Source: JAJZRJ01 sp040757055 (lineage in GTDB: Bacteria > Desulfobacterota > Desulfobulbia > Desulfobulbales > Desulfurivibrionaceae). From it: a stretch of DNA of 64,000 bases. Position numbers and translations under genes: made by a program. Where the stretch lies: contig JBFLXY010000001.1 of assembly GCA_040757055.1 (NCBI GenBank), positions 1 through 64,000 on the forward strand, written 5' to 3'. Below are positions 54,226 through 62,691 of this stretch, one piece after another (position 1 is the stretch's first letter; every line of letters starts with the position of its first letter). The notes beneath the pieces are model-generated. The model made no database searches and was not told the origin of the DNA. It worked only from the letters and a program-made list of their open reading frames with translations.

Positions 54226-54717
54226 GTGAAAAAGATCAAAAACCTGAGCGCCAGCCTCGAAGACTACCTGGAGACCATCTACCATATCGTGGCGGAAAAG
54301 CAGGTCGCCCGGGCCAAGGAGATCGCCAGCCGTCTCAAGGTGAGCCGCTCCTCGGTAACCGAGGCCTTCCGCTCTCTCTCCCAGAAAGGGCTGATCAACT
54401 ACGCGCCCTACGAGGTCATCACCCTCACCGCCGAAGGCGAGAGGCTGGCCAAGGACGTGATCCACCGCCACGACGCGCTGAAGGATTTCTTTATCAAGGT
54501 GCTGGCAGTGGACGAAAAGCTTGCCGAGGAGGGTGCCTGCAAGATCGAACATGCGGCCCCGCGCCAGATCATCGAACGGCTCACCCAGTTCGTGCGCTTC
54601 ATCGAGGAATGTCCGCGCGGCGGCAACGACCTGATCAAGAGCTTTGCCCGCTACTGCAAACACGGCAAGACCGCGGACAAATGCCAGGAATGCATTGCGC
54701 TTTGCCTTGATAAATAA
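54226..54717 (+). CDS. DtxR-family metal-dependent transcriptional regulator
   Basis: A 163-residue regulator. The helix-turn-helix domain (about 8-65) has SLEDYLETIYHIV and the recognition helix VSRSSVTEAFRSLSQKGLI. The metal and dimerisation domain carries Cys105, Glu108 and His109 in GACKIEHAA. These match the Cys-Glu-His ligands of DtxR/IdeR rather than the Glu-Glu-His of MntR, so iron is the more likely ligand. There is no SH3-like third domain. The C-terminus has Cys129, 144, 153, 156 and 160, an unusual cluster that may bind another metal. The GTG at 54226 is chosen because it directly precedes the conserved domain. Confidence 0.88.
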   Translation: MKKIKNLSASLEDYLETIYHIVAEKQVARAKEIASRLKVSRSSVTEAFRSLSQKGLINYAPYEVITLTAEGERLAKDVIHRHDALKDFFIKVLAVDEKLAEEGACKIEHAAPRQIIERLTQFVRFIEECPRGGNDLIKSFARYCKHGKTADKCQECIALCLDK

Positions 54718-54773
54718 AAATAACAGGGTAGGATAGAGGCGTCACGCACGCCCTGTTGCAGGAGAGATTCACC

Positions 54774-54971
54774 ATGGACGGCACGTTCAAGGAAGGCTGG
54801 TACACGCATCCCAGCCTGGGTTTGATTCGCGTATTCATCAGCGGCCCGGAATGGGTCTATGTCTGCTATACCAAGAACGGCATGAAGGCGCTCTCCAAGG
54901 AACGGACGCTGGATGCCTGGACCTGGGCCCTGAGCGAGGCCACCCGCCCCGAGAGCGGCGGCGCCGAGTAA
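54774..54971 (+). CDS. Small orphan protein
   Basis: A 65-residue protein of unknown function. It starts MDGTFKEGWYTHPSLGLIRV at an ATG preceded by AGGAGA at good spacing. It is rich in aromatic residues (WTWALSEATRP near the end), has no membrane helix and no metal motif. It lies 56 bases after the DtxR-family gene on the same strand and may be co-transcribed. No family is recognised. Confidence 0.55.
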   Translation: MDGTFKEGWYTHPSLGLIRVFISGPEWVYVCYTKNGMKALSKERTLDAWTWALSEATRPESGGAE

Positions 54972-55031
54972 CCCGGTCCCTCTTCTCCGACGGCGCGGGG
55001 ACTCCCTCCACGCTGCCCCTGCCTCCCAGCC

Positions 55032-55081
55032 GAAAAAAACAAAACGGCCGCAGCGCGTCCGGATCCGGACACCTGCGGCCG
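55032..55081 (-). terminator. Terminator of the aspartate aminotransferase gene
   Basis: A long stem, CGGCCGCAG (55045-55053) with CTGCGGCCG (55073-55081). An internal palindrome GTCCGGATCCGGAC lies in the loop. On the minus strand it is followed by TTTTGTTTTTTT. It lies 31 bases beyond the aminotransferase stop. Confidence 0.88.
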
Positions 55082-55111
55082 CGATGCCGTATTGCCTCCC
55101 CAGAAAATGAT

Positions 55112-56320
55112 TTACGCGAGCCTGGCCAGCGCCTCCTTGAGCCGCTGCATCCCCTTTTCGATGATGGCCATGGAGGTGGCGAAGGAGAAGCGGACAAAGG
55201 GGTCGGCGCCAAAGGCCGCGCCCGGCACGGTGGCGAGCAGCGCCTTGTCGAGCAGGTAGTCCGCCATGTCCACCGAGTTGCCAATGACCTTGCCCTCCAC
55301 CGCCTTGCCGTAGTAGGCGGAGAAATTGGGGAAGACGTAGAAGGCGCCCTTGGGCCGCACGCAGGTGACGCCGGGGATGGAGGCCAGTTCCTGCATGATG
55401 TACTCCAGGCGCGGCACAAAGGCGTCGCGCATGGTGCGGGGAAAATCCTGCGGGCCGGTCACCGCCGCCAGCGCCGCCTTCTGGGCCACGGAAGAGGGGT
55501 TCGAAGTGGACTGGCTCTGGATCTTGTTCATGGCGCCGATGATGTGCTTGGGCCCGGCCACGTAGCCGATGCGCCAGCCGGTCATGGCAAAGGACTTGGA
55601 AACGCCGTTCAGGATCAGGGTCTGGTCGATGAGACGCGGGTCCACGTCGAGGATGTGAGGCAGTTTGCCGTCGCCATAGACGATGGTATCGTAGATGTCG
55701 TCGCTGATCACCACCCAGCCCTTCTCCAGGGCCATCCTGCCGATGGCCTCAAGGGTGGCGGCGGAAAAGACCGAGCCGGTGGGGTTGGACGGGCTGTTCA
55801 GGATGATGCCCCGCGTCCTGGGAGTCACGTAGCGGGCAAGCACCTCCGGGTCGAGGTCGAAATCACGGCCCTCGTCGAGGGGCACCTCCACCGGCGCGGC
55901 ACCGGCCAGTTGCACGATGGGCGGGTAGGAAACCCAGTAGGGCGCCGGCACCAGCACCTCGTCACCCGGTCCGAAGAGGGCTTGGGCCATGTTGTAGAGG
56001 CCCTGCTTGCCGCCGCAGCAGACCTCGATCTGGTCCGGCTCATAGCGCCAGCCATGGTCCTCGCGAAAGCGCTGGCAGATCGCCTGGCGCAGCTCCAAAA
56101 TGCCGGGCACCGGGGTATAGCGGGTGAAGCCGTCGTCGATGGCCTTCTTGCCGGCGGCGCGCACGTGCTCCGGGGTATCGAAATCGGGCTCGCCGACGCT
56201 GAAGTTCAGGACATCGGCGCCCGAGGCCTTGAGGGCCTTGGCCTTGGCGTCCACCGCCAGGGTGGGAGAGGCCTTGATCTGCCGTACACGTTCCGCCAGA
56301 GGAATGGTCGAAGTGGTCAT
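55112..56320 (-). CDS. Aspartate aminotransferase, class I/II PLP enzyme
   Basis: A 402-residue aminotransferase of the AspC/AspB Ib type. Features are LNFSVGEPDFDTPEHVRAA, the RYTPVPGILELRQAI substrate-loop region, ILNSPSNPTGSVFS with the cofactor-binding Asn, and the PLP lysine in LNGVSKSFAMTGWRIGY. It interconverts aspartate and oxaloacetate; some members also accept prephenate. The ATG at 56320 follows AGGAACG. It has its own terminator and lies 102 bases downstream of truA on the same strand. Confidence 0.93.
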   Translation of the reverse strand: MTTSTIPLAERVRQIKASPTLAVDAKAKALKASGADVLNFSVGEPDFDTPEHVRAAGKKAIDDGFTRYTPVPGILELRQAICQRFREDHGWRYEPDQIEVCCGGKQGLYNMAQALFGPGDEVLVPAPYWVSYPPIVQLAGAAPVEVPLDEGRDFDLDPEVLARYVTPRTRGIILNSPSNPTGSVFSAATLEAIGRMALEKGWVVISDDIYDTIVYGDGKLPHILDVDPRLIDQTLILNGVSKSFAMTGWRIGYVAGPKHIIGAMNKIQSQSTSNPSSVAQKAALAAVTGPQDFPRTMRDAFVPRLEYIMQELASIPGVTCVRPKGAFYVFPNFSAYYGKAVEGKVIGNSVDMADYLLDKALLATVPGAAFGADPFVRFSFATSMAIIEKGMQRLKEALARLA

Positions 56321-56422
56321 GGTCGTTCCTGCGCAAGAAGTTCAGGTTGAGGGAGTGTATCGTTGCTCCCGTGCGGGAGTGCTGAGTTATACCGTGAGGC
56401 CGTCAAGACGCCAATATTTTTT

Positions 56423-57214
56423 TCAGTGGGGAAATGGGGTGCTGGTCCCATAAAAGACCTCCTCAAGGAAGAGGCCGTGGGCCGGAGCCGTTGGGCCGGC
56501 CTGGGTGCGGTCGCGGGCGGCAAGAAGTGCTGCAAAATCCTCGGGGCTCCGCCTGCCCTGCCCGACCTCCACCAGCGTGCCGACGATATTGCGCACCATG
56601 TGCCGCAAGAAGCCGTTGCCGGCAATGCAAAATTCGCCGCGCAGGCCATTTGCCGCATCAAGGACAATGGTGGCGGCATCGATGCGGCGCACCGCACCGC
56701 GACCCCCTTCCAGCTCAAGGTCGCGCGAGCCGGTGGCCTCGAAGCTCGAAAAATCATGCTCGCCCAGGAGATATGGCATGCAGGCGGCCATGCGGTCGAA
56801 ATCGCCAGGCCCGGGGAAACGCGCCAGATAGAGGCGCTCAGTGGGCAGCACGGTCTCCTCAAAGGTCAGGCAGTACCGGTACGCCTTGCCAATGGTGCTG
56901 AAACGGGCGTGGAAATCTGGGGCCGCCTCCGCCACCGCCAGCACGCGGATATCGTCGGCCAGCATGCTGTTCAGCCCCCGGCGCAGGCCGTCAACAGGGA
57001 TGGTGCTCTCGGTGTGGAAATTGGCCACCATGCCCAGGGCGTGCACCCCGGCGTCGGTGCGGCCGGCGCCATGCAGGATGGCGGGGTGGCCGGTCATGGT
57101 GGCCAGTTTTTCCTCCAGCGCCCCCTGCACCGTGGGGGCACCCTTCTGCCGCTGCCAGCCGGCATAGGCCGTGCCGTCGTAGGCCAGCAGCAGCACGAGG
57201 TTACGGCTTGCCAT
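56423..57214 (-). CDS. truA: tRNA pseudouridine(38-40) synthase TruA
   Basis: A 263-residue enzyme. The N-terminus is LVLLLAYDGTAYAGWQRQKG. The catalytic aspartate is in HGAGRTDAGVHALGMV at about residue 52. Later motifs are RFSTIGKAYRY and GNGFLRHMVRNIVGTLVEVG. TruA modifies the anticodon arm of many tRNAs. Its ATG shares one base with the argC stop (TGATG), so the two are translationally coupled. In-frame sequence further upstream is antisense-like and not used. Confidence 0.96.
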   Translation of the reverse strand: MASRNLVLLLAYDGTAYAGWQRQKGAPTVQGALEEKLATMTGHPAILHGAGRTDAGVHALGMVANFHTESTIPVDGLRRGLNSMLADDIRVLAVAEAAPDFHARFSTIGKAYRYCLTFEETVLPTERLYLARFPGPGDFDRMAACMPYLLGEHDFSSFEATGSRDLELEGGRGAVRRIDAATIVLDAANGLRGEFCIAGNGFLRHMVRNIVGTLVEVGQGRRSPEDFAALLAARDRTQAGPTAPAHGLFLEEVFYGTSTPFPH

Positions 57215-58251
57215 CACGGAAAGAACGGCACCACGTTGAGCCCCATCCCTTCGGGCAGGCCGCAGATGAGGTTCATGTTCTGCACCGCTTGGCCGGCCGC
57301 GCCTTTCACCAGATTGTCGATGGCGGAGAGCACGATCACCCGGCCGGTCCGCTTGTCGAAGCGCGCGGCCAGATCGCAGTAGTTGCTGCCCCGCACGTAC
57401 TGGGTGGCGGGCAGGCTGCCCGGCGGCAGCACCCGGACAAAGGGCTCGTTCTTGTAGTGCTCCTGATAGAGGGCATCCAGCGCGGACTGATCCAGCGCCT
57501 TCACCGCCCTGGCGTAGATCGTGCTCAGGATGCCGCGGGACATGGGCACCAGATGCGGGGTGAAGGAGACGACCACCGGCCTGCCCGCCAGCTTGCCGAG
57601 TTCCTGCTCGATCTCCGGCGTATGCCGGTGCTCGGCCACCTTGTAAGCCCGGAAGCCGTCGGTCACTTCGCAGTAGAGGGTGCCCACCGCCGCCCCCCGG
57701 CCGGCGCCGGAGGTGCCGGACTTGGAATCCACCACCAGGGTGTCGGGATCGATGAGCCCGGCCTTGAGCAGCGGGGCCAGGCCAAGGATCACGCTGGTCG
57801 GGTAGCAGCCCGGGTTGGCAACCAGCGAGGTCGCCTTGATCGCAGCCCGGTACAGCTCCGGCAGGCCGTAGACCGCGGCAGCCAGCAACTCCGGCGCGGT
57901 ATGGGGCTGATACCACGCCTCATAGACCGCGGCGTCGTGAATGCGGAAGTCGGCCGAAAGATCCACCACCTTCTTGCCGGCGGCCAGCAGCTTGGGCACC
58001 AGGGCCATGGCGGTCTGGTGCGGCACGGCGCTGAAGAAGAGATCGGCCATGGCGGCGTACTCCTCCACCGGCAGGTCCTGACAGACCAGGCTGCTGCGGC
58101 CCGCCAGATGAGGAAAGACCTGGGCCAGCGGCTTACCGGCGTATTGCCGGGAGGTGGCCAGGGTGATCTCGACCTCCGGATGGTTCACCAGAATCCGGAC
58201 CAGTTCCGCCCCGGTGTAGCCGGAGGCGCCGATAATGCCTACCCGAATCAT
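57214..58251 (-). CDS. argC: N-acetyl-gamma-glutamyl-phosphate reductase
   Basis: A 345-residue NADPH-dependent enzyme of arginine biosynthesis. The N-terminal Rossmann fold has MIRVGIIGASGYTGAELVRI. The active-site cysteine is in LVANPGCYPTSVILGL at about residue 148. The C-terminal part has VSFTPHLVPMSRGILSTIYA and RGSNYCDLAARFDKRTGRVI. The ATG at 58251 follows GAGGAG at seven bases; an extension to 58278 adds only polar residues. It is first in an argC-truA pair. Confidence 0.97.
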   Translation of the reverse strand: MIRVGIIGASGYTGAELVRILVNHPEVEITLATSRQYAGKPLAQVFPHLAGRSSLVCQDLPVEEYAAMADLFFSAVPHQTAMALVPKLLAAGKKVVDLSADFRIHDAAVYEAWYQPHTAPELLAAAVYGLPELYRAAIKATSLVANPGCYPTSVILGLAPLLKAGLIDPDTLVVDSKSGTSGAGRGAAVGTLYCEVTDGFRAYKVAEHRHTPEIEQELGKLAGRPVVVSFTPHLVPMSRGILSTIYARAVKALDQSALDALYQEHYKNEPFVRVLPPGSLPATQYVRGSNYCDLAARFDKRTGRVIVLSAIDNLVKGAAGQAVQNMNLICGLPEGMGLNVVPFFP

Positions 58252-58313
58252 AGAGTGCTCCTCATGCGTGCGCGTCACGCGATGTTTTCACTGCGGCCAT
58301 GGCCGATCAGCCA

Positions 58314-58348
58314 TAAAAAAAGGGAAGGAGCCCGAGGCACCTTCCCTT
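58314..58348 (-). terminator. Terminator of the rplM-rpsI operon
   Basis: Stem AAGGGAAGG (58320-58328) pairs with CCTTCCCTT (58340-58348), continued inside by GCC/GGC. On the minus strand a run of seven Ts follows. It lies 55 bases beyond rpsI. Confidence 0.88.
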
Positions 58349-58403
58349 GCGATCTGAACCTGATTGGGCAGCCGAGTTCCAGAGGCCGGCCCAATGGCGG
58401 TTG

Positions 58404-58799
58404 TTAACGCTTGGAGAACTGGAATCTGGCGCGGGCGGACCGCTGGCCGTATTTTTTCCGCTCCTTGGCGCGGGGGTCGCGGGTCAGCAACCCGGCGCGC
58501 TTCAACGCCTGGCGGTATTCCGGGTCGGCCACGGTCAGGGCACGGGAAATCCCATGGCGCAGGGCCTCAGCCTGGGCGGATTTGCCGCCGCCGCGCAGGG
58601 TGGCCTGCACATCGTACTTGGCCGCTGTGTCGGTCACCTTGAGGGGCTTCTCCACGGCGGAACGGGACTGCTCGATGCCATCGAAGTACTCGTCAACCGA
58701 CACCTGGTTCACGACGATCTTGCCGCTGCCGGGGGTAATCCATACCCGGGCCACAGCGGTCTTCCTCTTGCCGGTCGCGTAAAAATTGCCTTTTGCCAT
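58404..58799 (-). CDS. rpsI: 30S ribosomal protein S9
   Basis: A 131-residue protein. It starts MAKGNFYATGKRKTAVARVW, with GSGKIVVNQVSVDEYF, ATLRGGGKSAQAEALRHGIS and the basic C-terminal tail KERKKYGQRSARARFQFSKR that reaches the P-site tRNA. Downstream of rplM by 26 bases, the universal order. The ATG follows GGAGTAGGGA. Confidence 0.98.
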   Translation of the reverse strand: MAKGNFYATGKRKTAVARVWITPGSGKIVVNQVSVDEYFDGIEQSRSAVEKPLKVTDTAAKYDVQATLRGGGKSAQAEALRHGISRALTVADPEYRQALKRAGLLTRDPRAKERKKYGQRSARARFQFSKR

Positions 58800-58825
58800 T
58801 CCCTACTCCAACTCTTTTCTGACGG

Positions 58826-59254
58826 TTACAGAGCAAGTTTCTCTGGTTGCTGCGCCACATGGGGATGCTCAGGTCCGGCATAGACCTTGAGCTTCAACAA
58901 CTGCTTGCGGCCCAGCGGATTCTTCGGCAGCATGCCGCGCACCGCCTTGTACAGCAACTCTTCTGGCTTCTTGTCGCGCAGTTCCTTGGCGGTCTCCGAC
59001 TTGAGGCCACCCATGTAGCCTGTGTGGCGGTAATAGACTTTCTCGTCCCACTTCTTGCCGGTCAGCCGCACCTTGTCGGCATTGACGACGACGATGAAAT
59101 CGCCGGTATCGAGAAAGGTGCAGAAATTCGGCTTGTGCTTGCCGCGCAGGCGGAATGCCACCTCGGATGCGAGTCGGCCCAGGATCATGTCCTCGGCGTC
59201 CACCACATACCACTTGCGGTCAATCTCCCTGGTGGGAGTCACTGGTGTCTTCAT
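58826..59254 (-). CDS. rplM: 50S ribosomal protein L13
   Basis: A 142-residue protein. It starts MKTPVTPTREIDRKWYVVDA and continues with DMILGRLASEVAFRLRGKHK, GDFIVVVNADKVRLTGKKWD, YYRHTGYMGGLKSETAKELR and AVRGMLPKNPLGRKQLLKLK. The ATG at 59254 follows GAGG at eight bases; a longer frame to 59308 is not supported. It forms the rplM-rpsI operon downstream of tRNA-Gly. Confidence 0.98.
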   Translation of the reverse strand: MKTPVTPTREIDRKWYVVDAEDMILGRLASEVAFRLRGKHKPNFCTFLDTGDFIVVVNADKVRLTGKKWDEKVYYRHTGYMGGLKSETAKELRDKKPEELLYKAVRGMLPKNPLGRKQLLKLKVYAGPEHPHVAQQPEKLAL

Positions 59255-59358
59255 CGTTTCATCCTCAAGAACCGTTCGCGTGCAACCGGCATCCCGCCGC
59301 AACATCAAGCTCGCCCGCTGCTGCGAGCCTTCCTCGCAACCGGGCGCCGGTTAAACTG

Positions 59359-59385
59359 AAAAAGGCTCGAAACAGGGTTCGAACC
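59359..59385 (-). terminator. Terminator after tRNA-Gly
   Basis: On the minus strand GGTTCGAA (59385-59378) pairs with TTCGAGCC (59371-59364) through eight pairs including one G-T, with a six-base loop, then TTTTTC. It starts 14 bases after the tRNA 3' end. It separates tRNA-Gly from rplM. Confidence 0.7.
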
Positions 59386-59398
59386 TTCCGTATTTCGC

Positions 59399-59473
<75 letters not shown>

Positions 59474-59504
59474 TTATACAGTCGCCTGTGCCAAAAACGC
59501 ACTC

Positions 59505-59533
59505 TATATAACAGCGGGCTCCCCGGCTGTCAA
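59505..59533 (-). promoter_or_regulatory. Promoter of tRNA-Gly
   Basis: On the minus strand a perfect TTGACA (59533-59528) and TATATA (59510-59505) are 17 bases apart. The sequence just after the -10 box (GAGTGCG) is GC-containing, as in growth-rate-controlled stable-RNA promoters. The tRNA starts about 31 bases downstream of the -10 box. Confidence 0.75.
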
Positions 59534-59751
59534 CAAAAAATCCTCTTTTTCCGGCGGGTCTTTTCGCCGTATCCCCCGCCCCATGGGCAAAAACATCGGC
59601 GACCACCGCCAACCCCTTTGCGCAGGCCCGGTTTTGCAAAAAATTCCGAGGCAGCTCTTGCCACGGCAGCCGGCTCCTTGGTATAGAGAATAACAGACGG
59701 CACCGCCCTGCGCCATCGCAGAAACATCACCAACACCACCCAAGGAACGCC

Positions 59752-60348
59752 ATGGCCTCCATCGCACGCACCGGCGACATCCACCGCAAGACGCGGGAAA
59801 CCGACATCACCCTCTCCCTTGCCCTCGACGGCAAGGGCGCGGCCACGATCCGGACCGGCGTGCCCTTTCTCGACCACATGCTCACCCTGCTTGCCGTGCA
59901 TGGCTATTTCGACCTCACCATCACCGCCACCGGCGACACCGAGATCGACGCCCATCACACCGTGGAGGACGTCGGCATCTGCCTCGGACAGGCCCTCAGG
60001 AAGGCGCTGGGCGATTTTGCCGGCATCACCCGCTACGGCTGCGCCAGCGTGCCCATGGACGAAGCCCTGGCGCGGGTAACCCTCGACTGTTCCAACCGGC
60101 CCCACCTCCACTACGGCGTGACGGTGCCGGACCAGAAGGTCGGCGAGTTCGACACCGCCCTGGCCAAGGAATTCCTCCGGGCCCTTTCCCTGCACGGCGG
60201 CATCACCCTGCACGTCGAACTGCTGCACGGCGAGAACACGCACCACATCCTGGAGGCGGTCTTCAAGGCCCTGGGCCGGGCCCTCGATCAGGCCACCAGC
60301 CTCAACCCGCGCGCCGCCGGTCCGCTTTCCTCCAAAGGTTCCCTGTAA
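59752..60348 (+). CDS. hisB: Imidazoleglycerol-phosphate dehydratase
   Basis: A 198-residue monofunctional dehydratase of histidine biosynthesis. The manganese-binding histidine motifs are VPFLDHML, EIDAHHTVEDVGICLGQAL, and the second-half copy LHGENTHHILEAVFKALGRA. The C-terminus has the usual RAAGPLSSKGSL. There is no histidinol-phosphatase fusion. No other his genes are adjacent, so the pathway is dispersed. The ATG at 59752 follows AAGGAACGCC. Confidence 0.97.
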   Translation: MASIARTGDIHRKTRETDITLSLALDGKGAATIRTGVPFLDHMLTLLAVHGYFDLTITATGDTEIDAHHTVEDVGICLGQALRKALGDFAGITRYGCASVPMDEALARVTLDCSNRPHLHYGVTVPDQKVGEFDTALAKEFLRALSLHGGITLHVELLHGENTHHILEAVFKALGRALDQATSLNPRAAGPLSSKGSL

Positions 60349-60367
60349 GCAGGGGAAGGAGCCCATC

Positions 60368-61003
60368 GTGAAACACCTGCTCAGCTGCCTCGCCATCCTC
60401 TCCGTTCTCGCCTTTGCCGGCTGCGCCGCCCAGGAGAATACCCCGCCACGGGCGGCAGAGGATATGCCGGCCCTCAAATCCATCGTCGTGATGCCGGTGG
60501 ATATCATCCCGGCCGAGGAAGGCCGCAAACGGCCGGCCGCCGAGCAGGAGGCCCTGGAGAAGGGACGGATCGGCCTCGACAGCCTGCTCGTCGAATACCT
60601 GGCCGGCAAGGAGAACGTCCGCTTCATGTCTGCTGCCGAGCGCGACGCCCTGGGCGACAAATCCTATGCCCGCTGTCGTACCAGCGCCGCGATTACCATC
60701 TGCCAGCAGGTGGGCGGCGAGGCGGTGCTGCTGGTCACCCTTTACCGCTACCGCGACCGGCAGGGCAACGAATATTCGGTGGCGCAGCCGGCCTCGGTGG
60801 CCTTCGACTACAAGCTGCTGGAGGCGGGCAGCGGCCGCACCCTCTGCGCCGGGGTTTTCGACGAGACCCAGCAGGCGCTGTCCGAAAACATCTTCGATTT
60901 CGCCCGCTTCACCAGGCGCGGCTTCAAATGGATCACCGCCGAAGCCCTGGCCCGCGAAGGCCTTGAACAACGGCTTTCAAACTGCCCCCCCCTCAAAAAG
61001 TAA
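60368..61003 (+). CDS. Predicted lipoprotein of unknown function
   Basis: A 211-residue lipoprotein. The signal ends with lipobox FAGC (MKHLLSCLAILSVLAFAGC, Cys19). The mature part has a domain beginning LKSIVVMPVDIIP and later ICQQVGGEAVLLVTLYRYRD, which resembles envelope lipoproteins that test for the presence of a partner (GNA1162/LpoB-like alpha/beta fold). Its last cysteine is near the C-terminus. It lies 19 bases after hisB and 11 bases before the TtcA-like gene. The fold match is weak and the function is unknown. Confidence 0.7.
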   Translation: MKHLLSCLAILSVLAFAGCAAQENTPPRAAEDMPALKSIVVMPVDIIPAEEGRKRPAAEQEALEKGRIGLDSLLVEYLAGKENVRFMSAAERDALGDKSYARCRTSAAITICQQVGGEAVLLVTLYRYRDRQGNEYSVAQPASVAFDYKLLEAGSGRTLCAGVFDETQQALSENIFDFARFTRRGFKWITAEALAREGLEQRLSNCPPLKK

Positions 61004-61014
61004 CTCCGGCGGCG

Positions 61015-61740
61015 GTGGCCCCCCTTCCTCCGCACAGCAACCGCCTCATCGGCAAGGCATTGCACGATTACCGGATGCTGGCCGACGGCGACCGGGTCAT
61101 GGTCGCCGTTTCCGGCGGCATCGACAGCCTGGTGCTGTGCCACGTGCTGATGCTCTGGCAGCGCAAGGCGCCCATCCGCTACGAACTCCTGGCGGTCCAC
61201 CTCGACATGGGGTTCGGCGCCGATACCGGCGCAGTGGCTGCCCAGCTCAACCTGGCCGGCATCCCGTACCTGAGCGAAGAGACCGATTTCGGGAAAAACG
61301 CGGTGGCGGCGGAACAGGGCAAAAGCGGCTGCCACCACTGCGCCCGGCAGCGGCGCAACCGCCTCTTTGCCCTGGCGCAGGAGCACCGGTGCGCCAAGCT
61401 CGCCTTTGGCCACCACCAGGAAGACATCATCGAAACCTTCTTCCTGAACCTGCTTTACAGCGGCAACCTCAGCACCATGGTACCGCGCCAGGAACTTTTC
61501 GGGGGTGCCCTCGCCCTGATCCGGCCGCTGGCCTATCTCGACAAGGAGCAGGTGCGGGAACTGGGAGCGTTCTTCGGTATCACGCCGGTGGCCAACCCCT
61601 GCCCGCTGGCCGGCGATTCGAAACGCGAAGCCGTGCGCACCCTGCTTGCCTCGCTGGGCCGGCAGGATGCGGGGATCAAGGCCAATATCTTCGCGGCCCT
61701 CGGCCATGTCCGCACCGACTATCTGCTCAAGCCCCGCTGA
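61015..61740 (+). CDS. TtcA-like PP-loop tRNA thiolation enzyme
   Basis: A 241-residue ATP-pyrophosphatase. The PP-loop is VMVAVSGGIDSLVLC at about residues 23-37. The CxxC pair is in SGCHHCARQRRNRLF and a further cysteine is in VANPCPLAGDSKR, as in TtcA where three cysteines hold a 4Fe-4S cluster for 2-thiocytidine formation. FGHHQEDIIETFFLNL is the expected conserved helix. The start is a GTG at 61015. It is shorter than E. coli TtcA (about 311), so it may be a TtcA-like paralogue with another tRNA target. Confidence 0.85.
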   Translation: MAPLPPHSNRLIGKALHDYRMLADGDRVMVAVSGGIDSLVLCHVLMLWQRKAPIRYELLAVHLDMGFGADTGAVAAQLNLAGIPYLSEETDFGKNAVAAEQGKSGCHHCARQRRNRLFALAQEHRCAKLAFGHHQEDIIETFFLNLLYSGNLSTMVPRQELFGGALALIRPLAYLDKEQVRELGAFFGITPVANPCPLAGDSKREAVRTLLASLGRQDAGIKANIFAALGHVRTDYLLKPR

Positions 61741-61742
61741 CC

Positions 61743-62615
61743 ATGCGCACCTTTCCCGACTGCTTTCCCTGCCTGCGCAAGCAGGCAGGCAGCACCATCA
61801 GCCGCGTGACCGGCGACCCGGCACGGCAGCAGGCCATCCTGGCGGCCGTGGCGGCACTGCTGGACCGGCTCGACCCGTCCCTTTCCCCGCCGGAGAACGC
61901 CGCCTTCATGTACCGCCTCATTGCCGAACACTCCGGCGTGACTGATCCCTATGCGGCGATCAAGGCGGAAAGCAACCGGCTGGCCGGCACCCTGCGGTCT
62001 CAGGCGCGCAAGGGGATTGCCGCCGCAGCCGATCCGCTGCTGGCCGCCATCCAGTATGCCATGGCCGGCAACGTCATGGATTACGGGGCGCATCACGATT
62101 TTGATGCGGAAGAGACCCTGGCCGCGTGCCTGGGCAGGGAAGCGGCCATCAACGATTATCAGGAATTCCGCCGCGACCTGGCCGCGGCCCGGACGGTGCT
62201 CTATCTGGCGGACAACTGCGGGGAGCTGGTTTTCGATGGCCTGCTCATCGAACAGCTCGAACGGGAGGTGACGGTGGCGGTAAAGGCGGCACCGGTGATC
62301 AACGACGCCCAGGTCGCCGATGCGGTCGCCTGCGGCATCGATCGCATCGCTCGAGTGGTGAGCAACGGCACCGCCTGCCCAGGCACGCCGCTGTCCAGGG
62401 TGAGCGCCGAGTTCCGCAAGCTTTTCGCCGAGGCGGATCTGATCATCAGCAAGGGGCAGGGCAACTTCGAAACCCTGTCGGAATGCGGCCGCTCCCTCTA
62501 CTTCCTGCTCACCGTCAAATGCCCCGTGGTGAGCCGCTATCTCGGCGAAAAAACCGGCCGGCCGGCGCAGTGCGGCGACGCCGTGCTCCTGAAGCACCGG
62601 CCTCCCGGCGCCTGA
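61743..62615 (+). CDS. DUF89/ARMT1-like metal-dependent phosphatase
   Basis: A 290-residue protein. The N-terminus MRTFPDCFPCLRKQAG has the CxxC of DUF89 proteins. The core has YLADNCGELVFDGLLIEQL, with the metal-binding Asp-Asn and Asp, then VKAAPVINDAQVADAVACG and ADLIISKGQGNFETLSE. These are the conserved DUF89 motifs of metal-dependent carbohydrate/damage-control phosphatases. It starts two bases after the TtcA-like gene. The substrate is not known. The ATG at 61743 is chosen because the cysteine pair follows it. Confidence 0.9.
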   Translation: MRTFPDCFPCLRKQAGSTISRVTGDPARQQAILAAVAALLDRLDPSLSPPENAAFMYRLIAEHSGVTDPYAAIKAESNRLAGTLRSQARKGIAAAADPLLAAIQYAMAGNVMDYGAHHDFDAEETLAACLGREAAINDYQEFRRDLAAARTVLYLADNCGELVFDGLLIEQLEREVTVAVKAAPVINDAQVADAVACGIDRIARVVSNGTACPGTPLSRVSAEFRKLFAEADLIISKGQGNFETLSECGRSLYFLLTVKCPVVSRYLGEKTGRPAQCGDAVLLKHRPPGA

Positions 62616-62631
62616 GCCCGGCGCATCCCCA

Positions 62632-62666
62632 ATAAAAAAAGCCGGAAAGGACCCCCTTTCCGGCTT
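62632..62666 (-). terminator. Terminator of rplY, shared with the convergent DUF89 gene
   Basis: Stem AAGCCGGAAAG (62639-62649) with CTTTCCGGCTT (62656-62666), six-base loop. On the minus strand it is followed by a run of seven Ts, so it mainly serves rplY. Confidence 0.88.
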
Positions 62667-62691
62667 GAAAAACCTTGCTGTCTTCCTGGGT

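Noticed and set aside
59359..59398. A second tRNA fragment beside tRNA-Gly, suggested by GGTTCGAA
   Set aside because: The string is one arm of a hairpin followed by five Ts and is better explained as the tRNA terminator; no other tRNA arms are present.
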